A stretch of 64,000 nt of DNA from Homoserinimonas sp044769865 (lineage in GTDB: Bacteria > Actinomycetota > Actinomycetes > Actinomycetales > Microbacteriaceae), in assembly GCF_044769865.1 (NCBI RefSeq), contig NZ_JBIZWA010000001.1, positions 930,001-994,000 on the forward strand, written 5' to 3'. Positions 24,735-33,783 of the stretch are shown here, piece after piece. How positions within the stretch are numbered: position 1 is the first letter of the stretch; each line of letters begins with the position of its first letter. The notes below the pieces were generated by a model, which saw nothing but the letters and a program-made list of their open reading frames with translations, was not told the origin of the DNA and ran no database searches. Made by a program: the position numbers and the translations under genes.

Positions 24735-26813
24735 TCAGATGTCGAGGAAGCGAACATCCTTGGCGTTGCGTTGGATGAAGTTGCGTCGTGACTCGACGTC
24801 CTCGCCCATGAGGGTCGAGAAGATCTCGTCGGCTGCGGCAGCATCGTCGAGGGTCACCTGGAGGAGCGTGCGGGTCTCGGGATCCATCGTGGTCTCCCAG
24901 AGCTCCTTGTAGTCCATCTCGCCGAGACCCTTGTAGCGCTGGATGCCGTTGTCCTTGGGGATGCGCTTGCCCGCGGCGATCCCGGCCTCGAGCAGCGCGT
25001 CGCGCTCACGGTCGGAGTAGACGTATTCGTGCGGCGAGTTCGTCCACTTGAGCCGGTAGAGCGGCGGCTGCGCCAGGTAGACGTAGCCCATGTCGATGAG
25101 CGGCCGCATGTAGCGGAACACCAGGGTGAGCAGCAGCGTCGTGATGTGCTGCCCGTCGACGTCGGCGTCGGCCATGAGGATGATCTTGTGATACCTGGCC
25201 TTCTCAGGGTCGAAGTCCTCACCGATGCCGGCACCGAAGGCCGTGATCATGGCCTGCACCTCGGCATTGCCGAGCGCGCGGTCGAGTCGGGCCTTCTCCA
25301 CGTTGAGGATCTTGCCGCGCAGCGGGAGGATCGCCTGGGTCTCCGGGTTTCGCCCCTGCACGGCGGAACCGCCGGCCGAGTCACCCTCGACGATGAAGAT
25401 CTCCGAGCGGCTCGGGTCCTTGCTGGAGCAGTCGCGGAGCTTGCCGGGCATGCCACCCGACTCGAGCAGGCCCTTGCGTCGGGTCTGCTCGCGCGCCTTG
25501 CGAGCCGCCATGCGGGCCGCGGATGCCTGCAGGGCCTTGCGAATGACATCCTTCGCCTGCACGGGGTTGCGATCGAACCAGTCACCGAGCGCCTCGCCCA
25601 TGACCTTCTGCACGAAGGACTTCGCCTCGGTGTTGCCCAGCTTGGTCTTGGTCTGGCCCTCGAACTGCGGCTCGCCGAGCTTCACCGAGATGACCGCGGT
25701 GAGGCCCTCGCGCACGTCGTCGCCCGTGAGGTTGTCGTCCTTCTCCTTGAGGATGCCCTTCTCACGCGCATAGCGGTTGACGAGCGTCGTCAGCGCCGCG
25801 CGGAACCCCTCCTCGTGCGTGCCACCCTCGTGCGTGTTGATCGTGTTCGCGTAGGTGTGCACGCTCTCGCTGTAGGAGGTCGTCCACTGCATCGCGACCT
25901 CGAGCGCGATGCGCCGCTCCGTGTCTTCCGACTCGATCGAGATGATCTCCGGATGCACAACCTCTGACTTCTTCGCGGAGTTGAGGTACTCGACGTAATC
26001 GACGAGGCCACGCTCGTAGAAGAACGACTCGCTGCGCTGCTCGTGATCGACCTCTCCCTCGACCTCCCCGGTCTTGGCGGCGCGCTGGTCTTCGAGCGCG
26101 ATGCGAAGGCCCTTGTTGAGGAACGCCATCTGCTGGAAGCGGGTGCGCAGGGTCTCGTAGTCGAACTCGACCGTCTCGAAGATGTCGCTGTTCGGCCAGA
26201 AAGTGATGGTGGTTCCGGTCTGGTCAGTCTCCTCACCCTTCTCGAGCGGGGCATCCGGAACACCATTGCGGAAGGTTTGCCGCCAGACGTTGCCCTGGCG
26301 GCGCACCTCAACCTCGAGCTTGTGGGAGAGCGCGTTGACGACGGAGCTACCGACACCGTGCAGGCCGCCCGACACCGCGTAGCCGCCTCCACCGAACTTT
26401 CCGCCGGCGTGCAGGATCGTGAGCACGACCTCGACGGTCGACTTCTTCTCGACCGGGTGAATATCGACGGGGATGCCGCGGCCGTTGTCGACGACGCGAA
26501 CTGCGCCGTCGGGCAGGATCGTCACGGTGATCGTGTCGCAGTAGCCCGCGAGTGCCTCATCGACGGAGTTGTCGACGATCTCGTAGACGAGGTGGTGCAG
26601 CCCGCGGGGCCCCGTCGAGCCGATGTACATGCCGGGGCGCTTGCGCACAGCCTCGAGGCCCTCGAGTACCTGGATCTGGTCGGCCCCGTAGCTTGCGTTG
26701 TCCTGCTTCTGCTCGTCGGCAGTGCGCTGGTGCGCTACGACCTCGGGCGTCGGGGTAGCACCGTCGCCCGGAGTCTGATTCTCGATGGGGTTCTCGGGCG
26801 ACGATTGTGACAT
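24735..26813 (-). CDS. gyrB: DNA gyrase subunit B
   Basis: ATPase subunit of gyrase. The 692-residue product has an N-terminal GHKL ATPase domain with EIVDNSVDEALAGY, DNGRGIPVD and GLHGVGSSVVNALS. The transducer follows, then the TOPRIM domain with IVEGDSAGGSA, PLRGKILNVEKARLD and MADADVDGQHI. The C-terminus closes with the conserved KGLGEMDYKELWETTMDP region. A 45-residue hydrophilic N-terminal extension before the ATPase domain is typical of actinobacteria. Preceded by a -10 box about 85 nt upstream of the ATG. A GGGGGAC stretch near the start can serve as ribosome-binding site. Confidence 0.98.
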   Translation of the reverse strand: MSQSSPENPIENQTPGDGATPTPEVVAHQRTADEQKQDNASYGADQIQVLEGLEAVRKRPGMYIGSTGPRGLHHLVYEIVDNSVDEALAGYCDTITVTILPDGAVRVVDNGRGIPVDIHPVEKKSTVEVVLTILHAGGKFGGGGYAVSGGLHGVGSSVVNALSHKLEVEVRRQGNVWRQTFRNGVPDAPLEKGEETDQTGTTITFWPNSDIFETVEFDYETLRTRFQQMAFLNKGLRIALEDQRAAKTGEVEGEVDHEQRSESFFYERGLVDYVEYLNSAKKSEVVHPEIISIESEDTERRIALEVAMQWTTSYSESVHTYANTINTHEGGTHEEGFRAALTTLVNRYAREKGILKEKDDNLTGDDVREGLTAVISVKLGEPQFEGQTKTKLGNTEAKSFVQKVMGEALGDWFDRNPVQAKDVIRKALQASAARMAARKAREQTRRKGLLESGGMPGKLRDCSSKDPSRSEIFIVEGDSAGGSAVQGRNPETQAILPLRGKILNVEKARLDRALGNAEVQAMITAFGAGIGEDFDPEKARYHKIILMADADVDGQHITTLLLTLVFRYMRPLIDMGYVYLAQPPLYRLKWTNSPHEYVYSDRERDALLEAGIAAGKRIPKDNGIQRYKGLGEMDYKELWETTMDPETRTLLQVTLDDAAAADEIFSTLMGEDVESRRNFIQRNAKDVRFLDI

Positions 26814-26894
26814 CTGAAGGGGGACTCCTGTCCTGTAAGCCGGGTGTCGTCCTGGGCCGGGCTCCCCTCGGGTAGCTGCCCTGGCAACCCTTCG

Positions 26895-26900
26895 ATTCTA
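26895..26900 (-). promoter_or_regulatory. Likely gyrB -10 box
   Basis: On the minus strand TAGAAT (plus-strand ATTCTA) stands about 80 nt before the gyrB start in a 163-bp gap. No good -35 is visible. A CCGCCG/CGGCGG stem further upstream (about 26931-26956) may end the recF-dciA transcript. Confidence 0.45.
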
Positions 26901-26976
26901 CCAAGTAACGGCCCCCCAAAGGGTGAATTCCGCCGTCTGAGCGCCTAAATCGGCGGCGCCGGACTGTTTTGCCTCC

Positions 26977-27492
26977 CTAACCGTAGGTATCGCGAGGACC
27001 GCGCCCCTGAATCGATCTGGGGCCCCGTTTCCATGAAGGGGCGTCCGGCCCCAGAAACTTGACCGACTCGACGCCCGCCTCGGGGAACTCCCGTTCGATG
27101 CGGCTGAGGATGTCTCCCCTGATGAGGCGCAACTGCGTCGCCCACGCGGTCGAGTCGCACCGCACGCTCATGACGCCTTCCTCGATGCCGATCGGTTCCG
27201 CGTGTACTGCGAGATCCTCCCCCACGATCGCCGACCAGGAGGAAAGCAGCTCAGAACGCGCGAGCGGAGACGTCCAGCCGAGGGTCGTCGTCATGGCATC
27301 CATGACCTCAGCGATGCCCCGCGGGTCGCGACCCTTGCCGAAGGGAACGCTCGCGCCATCCTCACTGCGTCGCGCTGACCGCCGGCGCGCATCCATCGAT
27401 CGCACGGATCCATCACCAAAGACGCGGCGGAATCGCTGGTACACCTCGATGTGTTCTTGCTCGCGCTCACCACCCGTGCGCGGATCAGCCAT
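26977..27492 (-). CDS. dciA: DUF721 protein, DciA-type helicase loader/operator
   Basis: DciA-family protein (DUF721), 171 residues, an ancestral partner that helps load the replicative helicase DnaB in bacteria lacking DnaC/DnaI. An N-terminal basic, disordered stretch (RRRSARRSED) is followed by the DUF721 KH-like domain (about 60-140) with GWTSPLARSELLSSWSAIVGEDLAVHAEPIG and the conserved STAWATQLRLIRGDIL. The start overlaps the recF 3' end by 8 bp, the standard dnaN-recF-DUF721-gyrB order of actinobacteria. A DnaB gene of the matching system is in this window at 49.6 kb. Confidence 0.9.
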   Translation of the reverse strand: MADPRTGGEREQEHIEVYQRFRRVFGDGSVRSMDARRRSARRSEDGASVPFGKGRDPRGIAEVMDAMTTTLGWTSPLARSELLSSWSAIVGEDLAVHAEPIGIEEGVMSVRCDSTAWATQLRLIRGDILSRIEREFPEAGVESVKFLGPDAPSWKRGPRSIQGRGPRDTYG

Positions 27493-28660
27493 CCGAGTTC
27501 ACCTCGTCGTCGAGGATCCGACCCTCCGCGATGCGAACCGTGTGTGCGCGCAGTGCATCCGGCACATCCTCATAGACCGCGGCCGTGATGAGCACCTGCT
27601 CGACGGAGACGACGGCATCCGCCAGCCGTTCCCTGCGCGCAGCGTCGAGCTCAGCGAAGACGTCGTCGAGCACGAGCACGGGGTCACCCGTCGCGGAATC
27701 ACGGCGCAACTCCTCGACCGAGGCGAGTTTCAACGCGAGCGCGAATGACCACGACTCGCCATGGCTCGCGTAGCCGCGGGCGGGCATGCCGTTGAGACGC
27801 AGCAGGAGATCGTCGCGGTGTGGACCGACGAGGGTCACGGCACGTTCGAGCTCGCTTCGACGCAGTCGCTCGAGTGAGGTGCGGAACGCGGATGCCGCAT
27901 CCGCCGCCGAGACAACGCCGCTGACGCCGGGTTCATCGCCCGCCTCATCCTCATCGCTGCCGGAGAAGATGCTGAGCCGGTTCTCCAGTTCGGCCGAATG
28001 CTGGTCGCCCGCGATCGACACATAGGCGCGCGCAACCTCCGGCTGAAGTCGGGTCACGAGCGCGGTGCGCGCCTCGACGAGTTGCGAACCGAGGTCGATG
28101 AGCCGCTCATCCCACACCTCGAGGGTGCTCAGCTGCGAACCCTTGACTCCCGCGGCGCGCGCCGACTTCAGCAGGGTGTTCCGCTGGCGAAGCACCCTGT
28201 CATAGTCGGCGATGATGCCGGCGAACCGCGGAGAGAGCAACACGAGCAGCTCATCCATGAAACGCCTGCGCCCAGAGGGTTCACCGCGCACGAGCGCCAG
28301 ATCTTCGGGAGCGAACAAGACGCTCGAGAAATACCGCGGCAGCTCGCGGGTCTTGATCGCCGAACGATTCACCTGGGCCTTGTTGGCCGAGGAGCGGTTC
28401 AGCTGCACCTCCACCAGCAGTTGGCGTTCACCGTGTGCCAGTTTCGCGCGGATGATGGCGGCATCCTGATCGCGACGGATCAGCGCCTGGTCGCTCGAGA
28501 CGCGGTGCGAACCCACCGTGCTGAGGTAGCCGAGTGCCTCGATGAGGTTGGTCTTGCCCTGGCCATTGCTGCCAACGAAGAGATTGGCGCCCGGCTCGAG
28601 CGCGACTTCTGCGCGCTCGTAGTTCCTGAAGTCGGTGAGGGAGAGGTGGGTGACGAACAA
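27485..28660 (-). CDS. recF: RecF recombination mediator
   Basis: SMC-like ATPase that loads RecA at single-strand gaps with RecO/RecR. The 391-residue product has Walker A GSNGQGKTN at about 30-38, signature-motif and Walker B regions (SGRRRFMDELL; DPVLVLDDVFAELD), and the typical N-terminus FVTHLSLTDFRNY. The start is an unusual TTG, two bases after the dnaN stop, chosen because it matches the family N-terminus exactly. An acidic insert near residue 235 (GSDEDEAGDEP) is non-conserved. Confidence 0.95.
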   Translation of the reverse strand: MFVTHLSLTDFRNYERAEVALEPGANLFVGSNGQGKTNLIEALGYLSTVGSHRVSSDQALIRRDQDAAIIRAKLAHGERQLLVEVQLNRSSANKAQVNRSAIKTRELPRYFSSVLFAPEDLALVRGEPSGRRRFMDELLVLLSPRFAGIIADYDRVLRQRNTLLKSARAAGVKGSQLSTLEVWDERLIDLGSQLVEARTALVTRLQPEVARAYVSIAGDQHSAELENRLSIFSGSDEDEAGDEPGVSGVVSAADAASAFRTSLERLRRSELERAVTLVGPHRDDLLLRLNGMPARGYASHGESWSFALALKLASVEELRRDSATGDPVLVLDDVFAELDAARRERLADAVVSVEQVLITAAVYEDVPDALRAHTVRIAEGRILDDEVNSDG

Positions 28661-28662
28661 CG

Positions 28663-29811
28663 CTAGCGAAGCAGCAGGTTCGGCTGCAGCAGGTACTTGT
28701 AATTGTCGGCGCCCGGCTGGTCCTTGGACGACTGGCTCGTGATGAGCACGGGGCCCGGCTTGTTCGGGTTCTCTGTGCGTGTGAAGGAAATGCGCACGAA
28801 CTCCGAGTGCACGGCGCCGAGGCCATCAAGCAGGAACTGCGGCTTGAGCGAGACGACCATGTCGCCACCGTGCAGGTGCGCGTCGATCGTCTCGGATGCC
28901 TGGGCCTGCTCGCCGCCGATCGCTTCAAGGGTCAGGCCATCGATCGTGAAGCTGAAGCGGAGGGCTGCCTCCCGCTCCAGGACGAGGGCGACACGGCGAA
29001 CCGCCTCGACCAACTCGCCCGTGTTCATGACGGCGTAGTTCTCGACCGTTTCGGGGAACAGGCGCTTGACGGGCGGGAAGTTGCCCTTGATCAGGAGCGA
29101 GGTGACGGTCTTGCGGTCAGCGCTGAAGGCGATGATCTCGCGGTCGTCGGTGTTCGTGATCGCGACCGAGATCGTGCCGCTGTGGCCGAAGGTCTTACCG
29201 ATCTCCTGGAGCGTGCGGGCTGGAACGAGGGCGGTGACGGCCTCGGAGAAGTCGCGGTCGCCTGAATCCCAGTCGATCTCGCGCACCGCGACGCGGTAGC
29301 GGTCAGTCGCAACGAGGCTCAGGGTCGTGTCGCTGACCTCGAGCTGTACACCCGTGATGACGGGGGTCACATCGTCGCGGGAGGCGGCGACCGCAACCTG
29401 GGAGACCGCGTCGGAGAAGGCATCCGCCGGCAGGAGCCCAGACTGCTCGCCAACCTGCGGCAGGGTCGGGTACTCCTCGACGGGCATGCTCAGCAGTGTG
29501 AAGTTCGCCGAACCACAGCGCACCGTGATCTTCGACTCCTCCGTGGAGAACTCGACGGGCGCATTCGGCAGGCGGCTCGCGATGTCAGCCAGCAGTCGCC
29601 CCGACACGAGAATCGTGCCGGGAGTGTCGACGCTCGCCTCGATCTCGGTCTGGGCCGAGACCTCGTAGTCGAACGACGAGAGCCGAAGGCCGGTGTCGGT
29701 CGTCTCGATGAGCACACCGCTCAGGATCGGCAGCGTCGTGCGCTGGGGAAGCAGTTTCACGGCAAACGAGACGGCCTCGCTGAAAACGTCGCGATTCACC
29801 TGAAACTTCAT
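28663..29811 (-). CDS. dnaN: DNA polymerase III beta sliding clamp
   Basis: Ring-shaped processivity factor for the replicative polymerase and docking site for many repair proteins, including NucS. The 382-residue product covers the three clamp folds. Start at MKFQVNRDVFSEAVSFAVKL, the family N-terminus; the frame runs 17 codons further upstream into oriC sequence without similarity. The hydrophobic peptide-binding pocket residues near the C-terminus (LMPxRL in E. coli) are replaced here by YKYLLQPNLLLR, as in other actinobacteria. Lies directly behind the oriC gap. Confidence 0.97.
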   Translation of the reverse strand: MKFQVNRDVFSEAVSFAVKLLPQRTTLPILSGVLIETTDTGLRLSSFDYEVSAQTEIEASVDTPGTILVSGRLLADIASRLPNAPVEFSTEESKITVRCGSANFTLLSMPVEEYPTLPQVGEQSGLLPADAFSDAVSQVAVAASRDDVTPVITGVQLEVSDTTLSLVATDRYRVAVREIDWDSGDRDFSEAVTALVPARTLQEIGKTFGHSGTISVAITNTDDREIIAFSADRKTVTSLLIKGNFPPVKRLFPETVENYAVMNTGELVEAVRRVALVLEREAALRFSFTIDGLTLEAIGGEQAQASETIDAHLHGGDMVVSLKPQFLLDGLGAVHSEFVRISFTRTENPNKPGPVLITSQSSKDQPGADNYKYLLQPNLLLR

Positions 29812-30215
29812 GCGATTCCCTTTCGACACGGAAGTAGACATCCGGGGGCTTAATACTGGCACAGCGCAGGAGAAGCCGGACCGGACGGCGCAAAGGGTTA
29901 TCTGAGCCCCAAATCTGAATTAATGAACGGTAAAGACATTAACCGCTGTGGAAAGTGTGGATAAGTCGGTGGATGCCTTGCAGCATCGGAGAACTACACG
30001 CGTGTGAGTTGTGGGCGTTCTGTTGAACGGCTGTCGAGAACTCGTCGCCGGAACTTTCGTTTTCGATCGCGATTCCACAGCGAAATTCTTGTCATCCACA
30101 TCCGCGCGGCGTGTTGTCCACAGTTATCCACAGGCTTTCCACATGTTGAGAAGGCGCGCCAAGTTCTGCTATCGCGCGCGCTTGCGAACGAGAGTGGAAA
30201 GCGGAACGCCGCCGC
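29812..30215. other. oriC: Replication origin oriC (dnaA-dnaN gap)
   Basis: A 404-bp gene-free region between dnaA and dnaN. It holds perfect DnaA boxes TGTGGATAA (29956-29964) and TTATCCACA (30124-30132), near matches TCATCCACA (30092-30100), TTGTCCACA (30114-30122) and CTTTCCACA (30135-30143), and TGTGGAAAG (29947-29955). An AT-rich stretch at about 29911-29943, unusual in this GC-rich sequence, is the best candidate for the unwinding element. Genes on both sides are mostly transcribed away from this point, as expected of the origin. Confidence 0.9.
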
Positions 30216-31625
30216 CTAACTCGAGAAGCGGTGGTTCTGCTTGATGCGGCTCGTGAGCTCGGTCACCTGGTTGTAGATCGAGCGGCGCTCCTTCATGAGC
30301 TCCGTGATCTTCTTGTTGGCATACATGACCGTCGTGTGGTCGCGGCCGCCGAAGAGCTGCCCGATCTTGGGCAGTGAAAGGTTGGTCATCTCCCGGCAGA
30401 GATACATCGCAATCTGCCTGGCGGTGGCTACTGCCTGCGAGCGGGAGGAGCCATAGAGGTCGTCGACCGAGAGCTTGAAGTAGGCAGCCGTGTGGTTGAT
30501 GATCTCCACCGGCGCGATGACGTTGTCATCGTCGAGCGTGATCAGGTCCTTCAACACCGTCTGCACGAGCGAGAGATCGACGGGCGTCTTGTTGAGACTC
30601 GAGAACGCCGTGACACGAATGAGGGTTCCCTCGAGTTCGCGGATGTTCGACGAGACCTTCGACGCCATGTACTCGAGGATGTCGTCGGGCACCTGGAGGC
30701 GCTCGCTCTGCGCCTTCTTGCGGAGGATCGCGATGCGGGTCTCAAGGTCGGGTGCCTGCACATCCGTGATGAGTCCCCACTCGAAGCGGGAACGCATCCG
30801 GTCTTCGAAGCCGGTCAGGTGCTTGGGCGGCAGGTCGCTCGTGATGACCACCTGCTTGTTGTGGTCGTGCAGCGTGTTGAAGGTGTGGAAGAAGGCTTCT
30901 TGCGTCGAGTCCTTGCCCTGCAGGAACTGGATGTCGTCGATCAGCAGGATGTCGATATCGCGATAACGGGACTGGAAGACGGATGCCCGGTTGTTGGCGA
31001 TCGAATTGATGAAGTCGTTCGTGAATTCCTCGGAGCTCACATAGCGAACACGGATGCCCGGATACAGGCTCTCGGCATAGTGGCCGATCGCGTGCAGGAG
31101 GTGGGTCTTGCCGAGACCGGAGTCGCCGTAGATGAAGAGGGGGTTGTAGGCCTTGGCGGGAGCCTCCGCGACCGCGACGGCGGCGGCGTGGGCGAAGCGG
31201 TTCGAGCCGCCGATGACGAAATTGTCGAAGTTGTACTTGGGGTTGAGCCGTGAATCGGAACGTCGTCCCGTATCGGGAGCGGGGGTCGTCGGCGCCGGCT
31301 CCATGAGCGGCTGCTCGTCGATCTCCTCGGCGTGGGCCATGGTGACGTGCGAGATCTCAGGGTTCACGACGATCGCGAAGTTGTTGAGCTCCCACCCGCC
31401 GTCGAGATCGGCGATCGCGTTCAGGAGCGGAATTCGGATGCGCTGCTCGAGCATGCCGCGGGTGAGGTCGTTGGGCACCTCGAGGTAGAGGGTGCCGGCC
31501 ATGATGCCGCGGGGCTCCGCGAGACTGAGGAAGCCCTGGAGCTGCGGCGTGATCCGGTCGTCGTTGCGCAGGGTGTCAAGAATTCGCTGCCAGGCTCCCT
31601 GCGTAGGATCGACTGAATCGGTCAT
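30216..31625 (-). CDS. dnaA: Chromosomal replication initiator DnaA
   Basis: AAA+ initiator that binds DnaA boxes and melts oriC. Domain I (about 1-90) is followed by a short Pro-rich domain II (about 100-130). The ATPase domain III has Walker A YGDSGLGKTH (167-175) and Walker B DILLIDDIQF. Domain IV carries the DNA-binding signature CREMTNLSLPKIGQLFGGRDHTTVMYA split by its helix-turn-helix. At 469 residues it is a normal length for the family. The ATG has GGAGGAAG upstream. The gap before it contains several DnaA boxes, so autoregulation is likely. Confidence 0.98.
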   Translation of the reverse strand: MTDSVDPTQGAWQRILDTLRNDDRITPQLQGFLSLAEPRGIMAGTLYLEVPNDLTRGMLEQRIRIPLLNAIADLDGGWELNNFAIVVNPEISHVTMAHAEEIDEQPLMEPAPTTPAPDTGRRSDSRLNPKYNFDNFVIGGSNRFAHAAAVAVAEAPAKAYNPLFIYGDSGLGKTHLLHAIGHYAESLYPGIRVRYVSSEEFTNDFINSIANNRASVFQSRYRDIDILLIDDIQFLQGKDSTQEAFFHTFNTLHDHNKQVVITSDLPPKHLTGFEDRMRSRFEWGLITDVQAPDLETRIAILRKKAQSERLQVPDDILEYMASKVSSNIRELEGTLIRVTAFSSLNKTPVDLSLVQTVLKDLITLDDDNVIAPVEIINHTAAYFKLSVDDLYGSSRSQAVATARQIAMYLCREMTNLSLPKIGQLFGGRDHTTVMYANKKITELMKERRSIYNQVTELTSRIKQNHRFSS

Positions 31626-31957
31626 CCGGCGCTTCCTCCCCCATCCACGGTCTCAGGTTCCTGCGGGCCCGTGGCGTGCACGGTCTCAATGCTGCAGTTA
31701 TACACAGGGTTATCCACTGCCTGTGCAGTCACACCACCTTAGTTTGTCTCGGCGGGTCATCCACAAGCACCATTTCGAGGTGTGGATAATGGCAGGTTGC
31801 TGTGCGCGGTTTGACCGATGCCAAGAAAGAACGTATTTTTAAGCAGTTGACTTCTGCCTTCCGGCACATTCGTCATTCCATGCCCTCGTGAGTGCGCTCA
31901 CTGGCATGAACGGATGCACGACATCGATTTTTTTCACCCACCTGCGGAGATCCCACC
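31626..31957. promoter_or_regulatory. dnaA-rpmH gap with DnaA-box cluster
   Basis: A 332-bp gap between divergent dnaA and rpmH. DnaA-box-like sites: TTATACACA (31698-31706), TTATCCACT (31710-31718), TCATCCACA (31757-31765) and a perfect TGTGGATAA (31781-31789). A TTGAC element (31849-31853) and T-rich runs near 31833 and 31928 belong to the rpmH promoter and leader. The boxes may autoregulate dnaA or form a second part of a bipartite origin. Confidence 0.75.
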
Positions 31958-32095
31958 ATGAGCAAGAGAACGTTCCAGCCGAACAACCGCCGTCGTGCCA
32001 AGGTGCACGGTTTCCGCCTGCGCATGCGCACCCGTGCCGGACGCGCAATCCTCAACGCGCGTCGCCGCAAGGGCCGCACCGAGCTCTCCGCTTAG
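31958..32095 (+). CDS. rpmH: Ribosomal protein bL34
   Basis: Large-subunit ribosomal protein of 45 residues, starting MSKRTFQPNNRRRAKVHGFR and ending in the Arg/Lys-rich GRTELSA. The sequence covers the whole L34 family. The ATG is preceded by CGGAG. It is followed after 19 bp by rnpA, the near-universal rpmH-rnpA order. It begins the run rpmH-rnpA-yidD-yidC-khpB on the leading strand right of oriC. Confidence 0.97.
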   Translation: MSKRTFQPNNRRRAKVHGFRLRMRTRAGRAILNARRRKGRTELSA

Positions 32096-32114
32096 TCACG
32101 ACCGGTCCGGTTCG

Positions 32115-32492
32115 GTGCTGGCTCGAGCCGAGCGGCTCGTCAGCGCCGCCGACTATCGACGTACTGTCCGGCGCGGCCGGCGGGCGTCAAGTGAACTCAT
32201 GACTGTGTACACGCTCGTGGGTTCTTCAGGCGACACCTCTCGCTTCGGATTCATCGTCTCGAAGGCGGTCGGCAATGCCGTCACCCGCAATCGGGTGCGT
32301 CGTCGTCTGAAAGCCATCTGTCACGCTGCAGTCCGCGCAGAGATGAGCAGCGCTCATGTCGATGCGGTCATCCGCGCCCACCCGGCAGCTGCGACGGCGG
32401 GATTCCAAGAGCTTGAGAGCGATGTCCTTCGCTTGCTCGACCGCGGCAGAGCCCTCCTCTCCCCGTCGGCACCCCTGAGCGGGACGCGATGA
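32115..32492 (+). CDS. rnpA: Ribonuclease P protein component
   Basis: Protein subunit of RNase P, which removes 5' leaders from pre-tRNA. The 125-residue product begins VLARAERLVSAADYRRTVRRG, and the conserved RNR box appears as AVGNAVTRNRVRRRLKAICH. GTG start chosen by family alignment; the frame is open further upstream, across rpmH, in a different phase. Overlaps yidD by ATGA, so the two are coupled. The catalytic RNA (rnpB) is not in this window. Confidence 0.95.
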   Translation: MLARAERLVSAADYRRTVRRGRRASSELMTVYTLVGSSGDTSRFGFIVSKAVGNAVTRNRVRRRLKAICHAAVRAEMSSAHVDAVIRAHPAAATAGFQELESDVLRLLDRGRALLSPSAPLSGTR

Positions 32493-32824
32493 AGGCGCTG
32501 GGTCTGCTCTGGTTGCTTCCGCGCAATGTGTGCGTGGCGATCCTGCACGTCTACCGGGCGGTTATCTCTCCTCTTTATGGGGATGTGTGCCGCTACTACC
32601 CGTCGTGTTCGGCCTACGCGCTCGAAGCCATTCGAGTTCACGGGGTTATGAAGGGCATCGGCCTCGGCTCGCTTCGGTTGGCACGGTGTCACCCCTGGGC
32701 GGCCGGCGGAGTTGATGACGTCCCACCCCACAGCACACACGCGGTGCGTCTCAGCCGTTGGGGCTTTGTGCTCGATCTCGAGCACCACTCCCCTGTTCAC
32801 CACATGCACCAACGAAAGGTCTGA
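32489..32824 (+). CDS. yidD: YidD membrane protein insertion efficiency factor
   Basis: Small membrane-associated protein that helps YidC-dependent insertion. The 111-residue product has the conserved Cys/Pro/Ser core YYPSCSAYALEAIRVHG and RLARCHPWAAGGVDDVP. The C-terminal 30 residues are variable and His-rich (HHSPVHHMHQ). The ATG overlaps the rnpA stop by 4 bp; yidC follows after 8 bp. Confidence 0.93.
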   Translation: MKALGLLWLLPRNVCVAILHVYRAVISPLYGDVCRYYPSCSAYALEAIRVHGVMKGIGLGSLRLARCHPWAAGGVDDVPPHSTHAVRLSRWGFVLDLEHHSPVHHMHQRKV

Positions 32825-32832
32825 TCCAGCAC

Positions 32833-33777
32833 ATGGATTTCATAGGCACGATTCTCTGGCCGATCAAGTGGGCCATCGAGGCGATCCTGGTCGCATTCCA
32901 CACCCTCCTGACGGCGATTGGGCTCGACCCTGATGATGGTGTGACCTGGGTCTTGGCGATTGTGGGCCTTGTGCTCGTGGTGCGGGCACTCCTTATTCCG
33001 CTCTTCGTGCGGCAGATCAAGAACCAGCGGCGGATGCTCGAGGTTTCGCCGCAGCTCAAGAAGATCCAGGACAAGTACCGCGGCAAGAAGGACCAGTTCT
33101 CGCGCGAGGCGATGTCGCGCGAGACGATGGAGCTCTACAAGAAGACGGGCACGAACCCGCTCAGCTCCTGCCTCCCCCTCCTCATCCAGATGCCGATCTT
33201 CTTCGGCCTCTTCTCGGTGCTGCAGAACGCGCAGCACGACGGCGTCGGCGTCGGCCTGCTGAATGAGGAGCTCTCCACCTCCTTCGGTGAGTCGGTGTTC
33301 CTGGGCGCACCGCTCAAGCTCGCCATCAGCACGGCCGACGGCAACTGGACCGTCATTGTCATCGCCTCGATCATGGTCATCCTCATGACGGCGTCGCAGT
33401 TCATCACGCAGCTGCAGATCATGTCGAAGAACCAGTCGCCCGAGATGAAGAACAGCCCGATGTTCAAGCAGCAGCGCATCCTGCTGTACCTGCTCCCCCT
33501 CGTCTTCCTGTTCTCCGGCTTCACCTTCCCGCTCGGCGTCATGTTCTACTGGCTCGTCTCGAACATCTGGACGATGGTGCAGCAGTTCATCGTCATCCGG
33601 AACATGCCGACCCCCGGCAGCGAAGCGGCGCTCGCTCGCGAAGCGCGTATGGCGAAGAAGGCCCAGCGTCGTGGCATCACGATCGTCGAGGATGAGAAGC
33701 CGGCCGTCGAGAAACCCAAGCCGGCGCAGCGACAGCAGCCCGTCAACCCCAAGAACCGCAAAAAGAAGAAGAAGTAG
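32833..33777 (+). CDS. yidC: YidC/Oxa1 membrane protein insertase
   Basis: Inserts membrane proteins alone or with SecYEG. The 314-residue product is the gram-positive short form without a large periplasmic domain. A first membrane segment near the N-terminus is followed by the conserved hydrophilic groove region with the cytoplasmic helical hairpin (KNQRRMLEVSPQLKKIQDKY), NPLSSCLPLLIQMPIFFGLF and later membrane segments ending near TMVQQFIVIRNMPTPGS. A basic tail ends in KNRKKKKK, suited to ribosome contact. ATG start; 34 upstream in-frame codons overlap yidD and are unrelated. Confidence 0.96.
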   Translation: MDFIGTILWPIKWAIEAILVAFHTLLTAIGLDPDDGVTWVLAIVGLVLVVRALLIPLFVRQIKNQRRMLEVSPQLKKIQDKYRGKKDQFSREAMSRETMELYKKTGTNPLSSCLPLLIQMPIFFGLFSVLQNAQHDGVGVGLLNEELSTSFGESVFLGAPLKLAISTADGNWTVIVIASIMVILMTASQFITQLQIMSKNQSPEMKNSPMFKQQRILLYLLPLVFLFSGFTFPLGVMFYWLVSNIWTMVQQFIVIRNMPTPGSEAALAREARMAKKAQRRGITIVEDEKPAVEKPKPAQRQQPVNPKNRKKKKK

Positions 33778-33783
33778 GCATTC

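Noticed and set aside
22502..24778. 758-codon open frame on the plus strand opposite gyrA
   Set aside because: Shadow frame of gyrA; no recognizable domain and Asp/Val/Arg/His-biased composition caused by third-position GC on the other strand.
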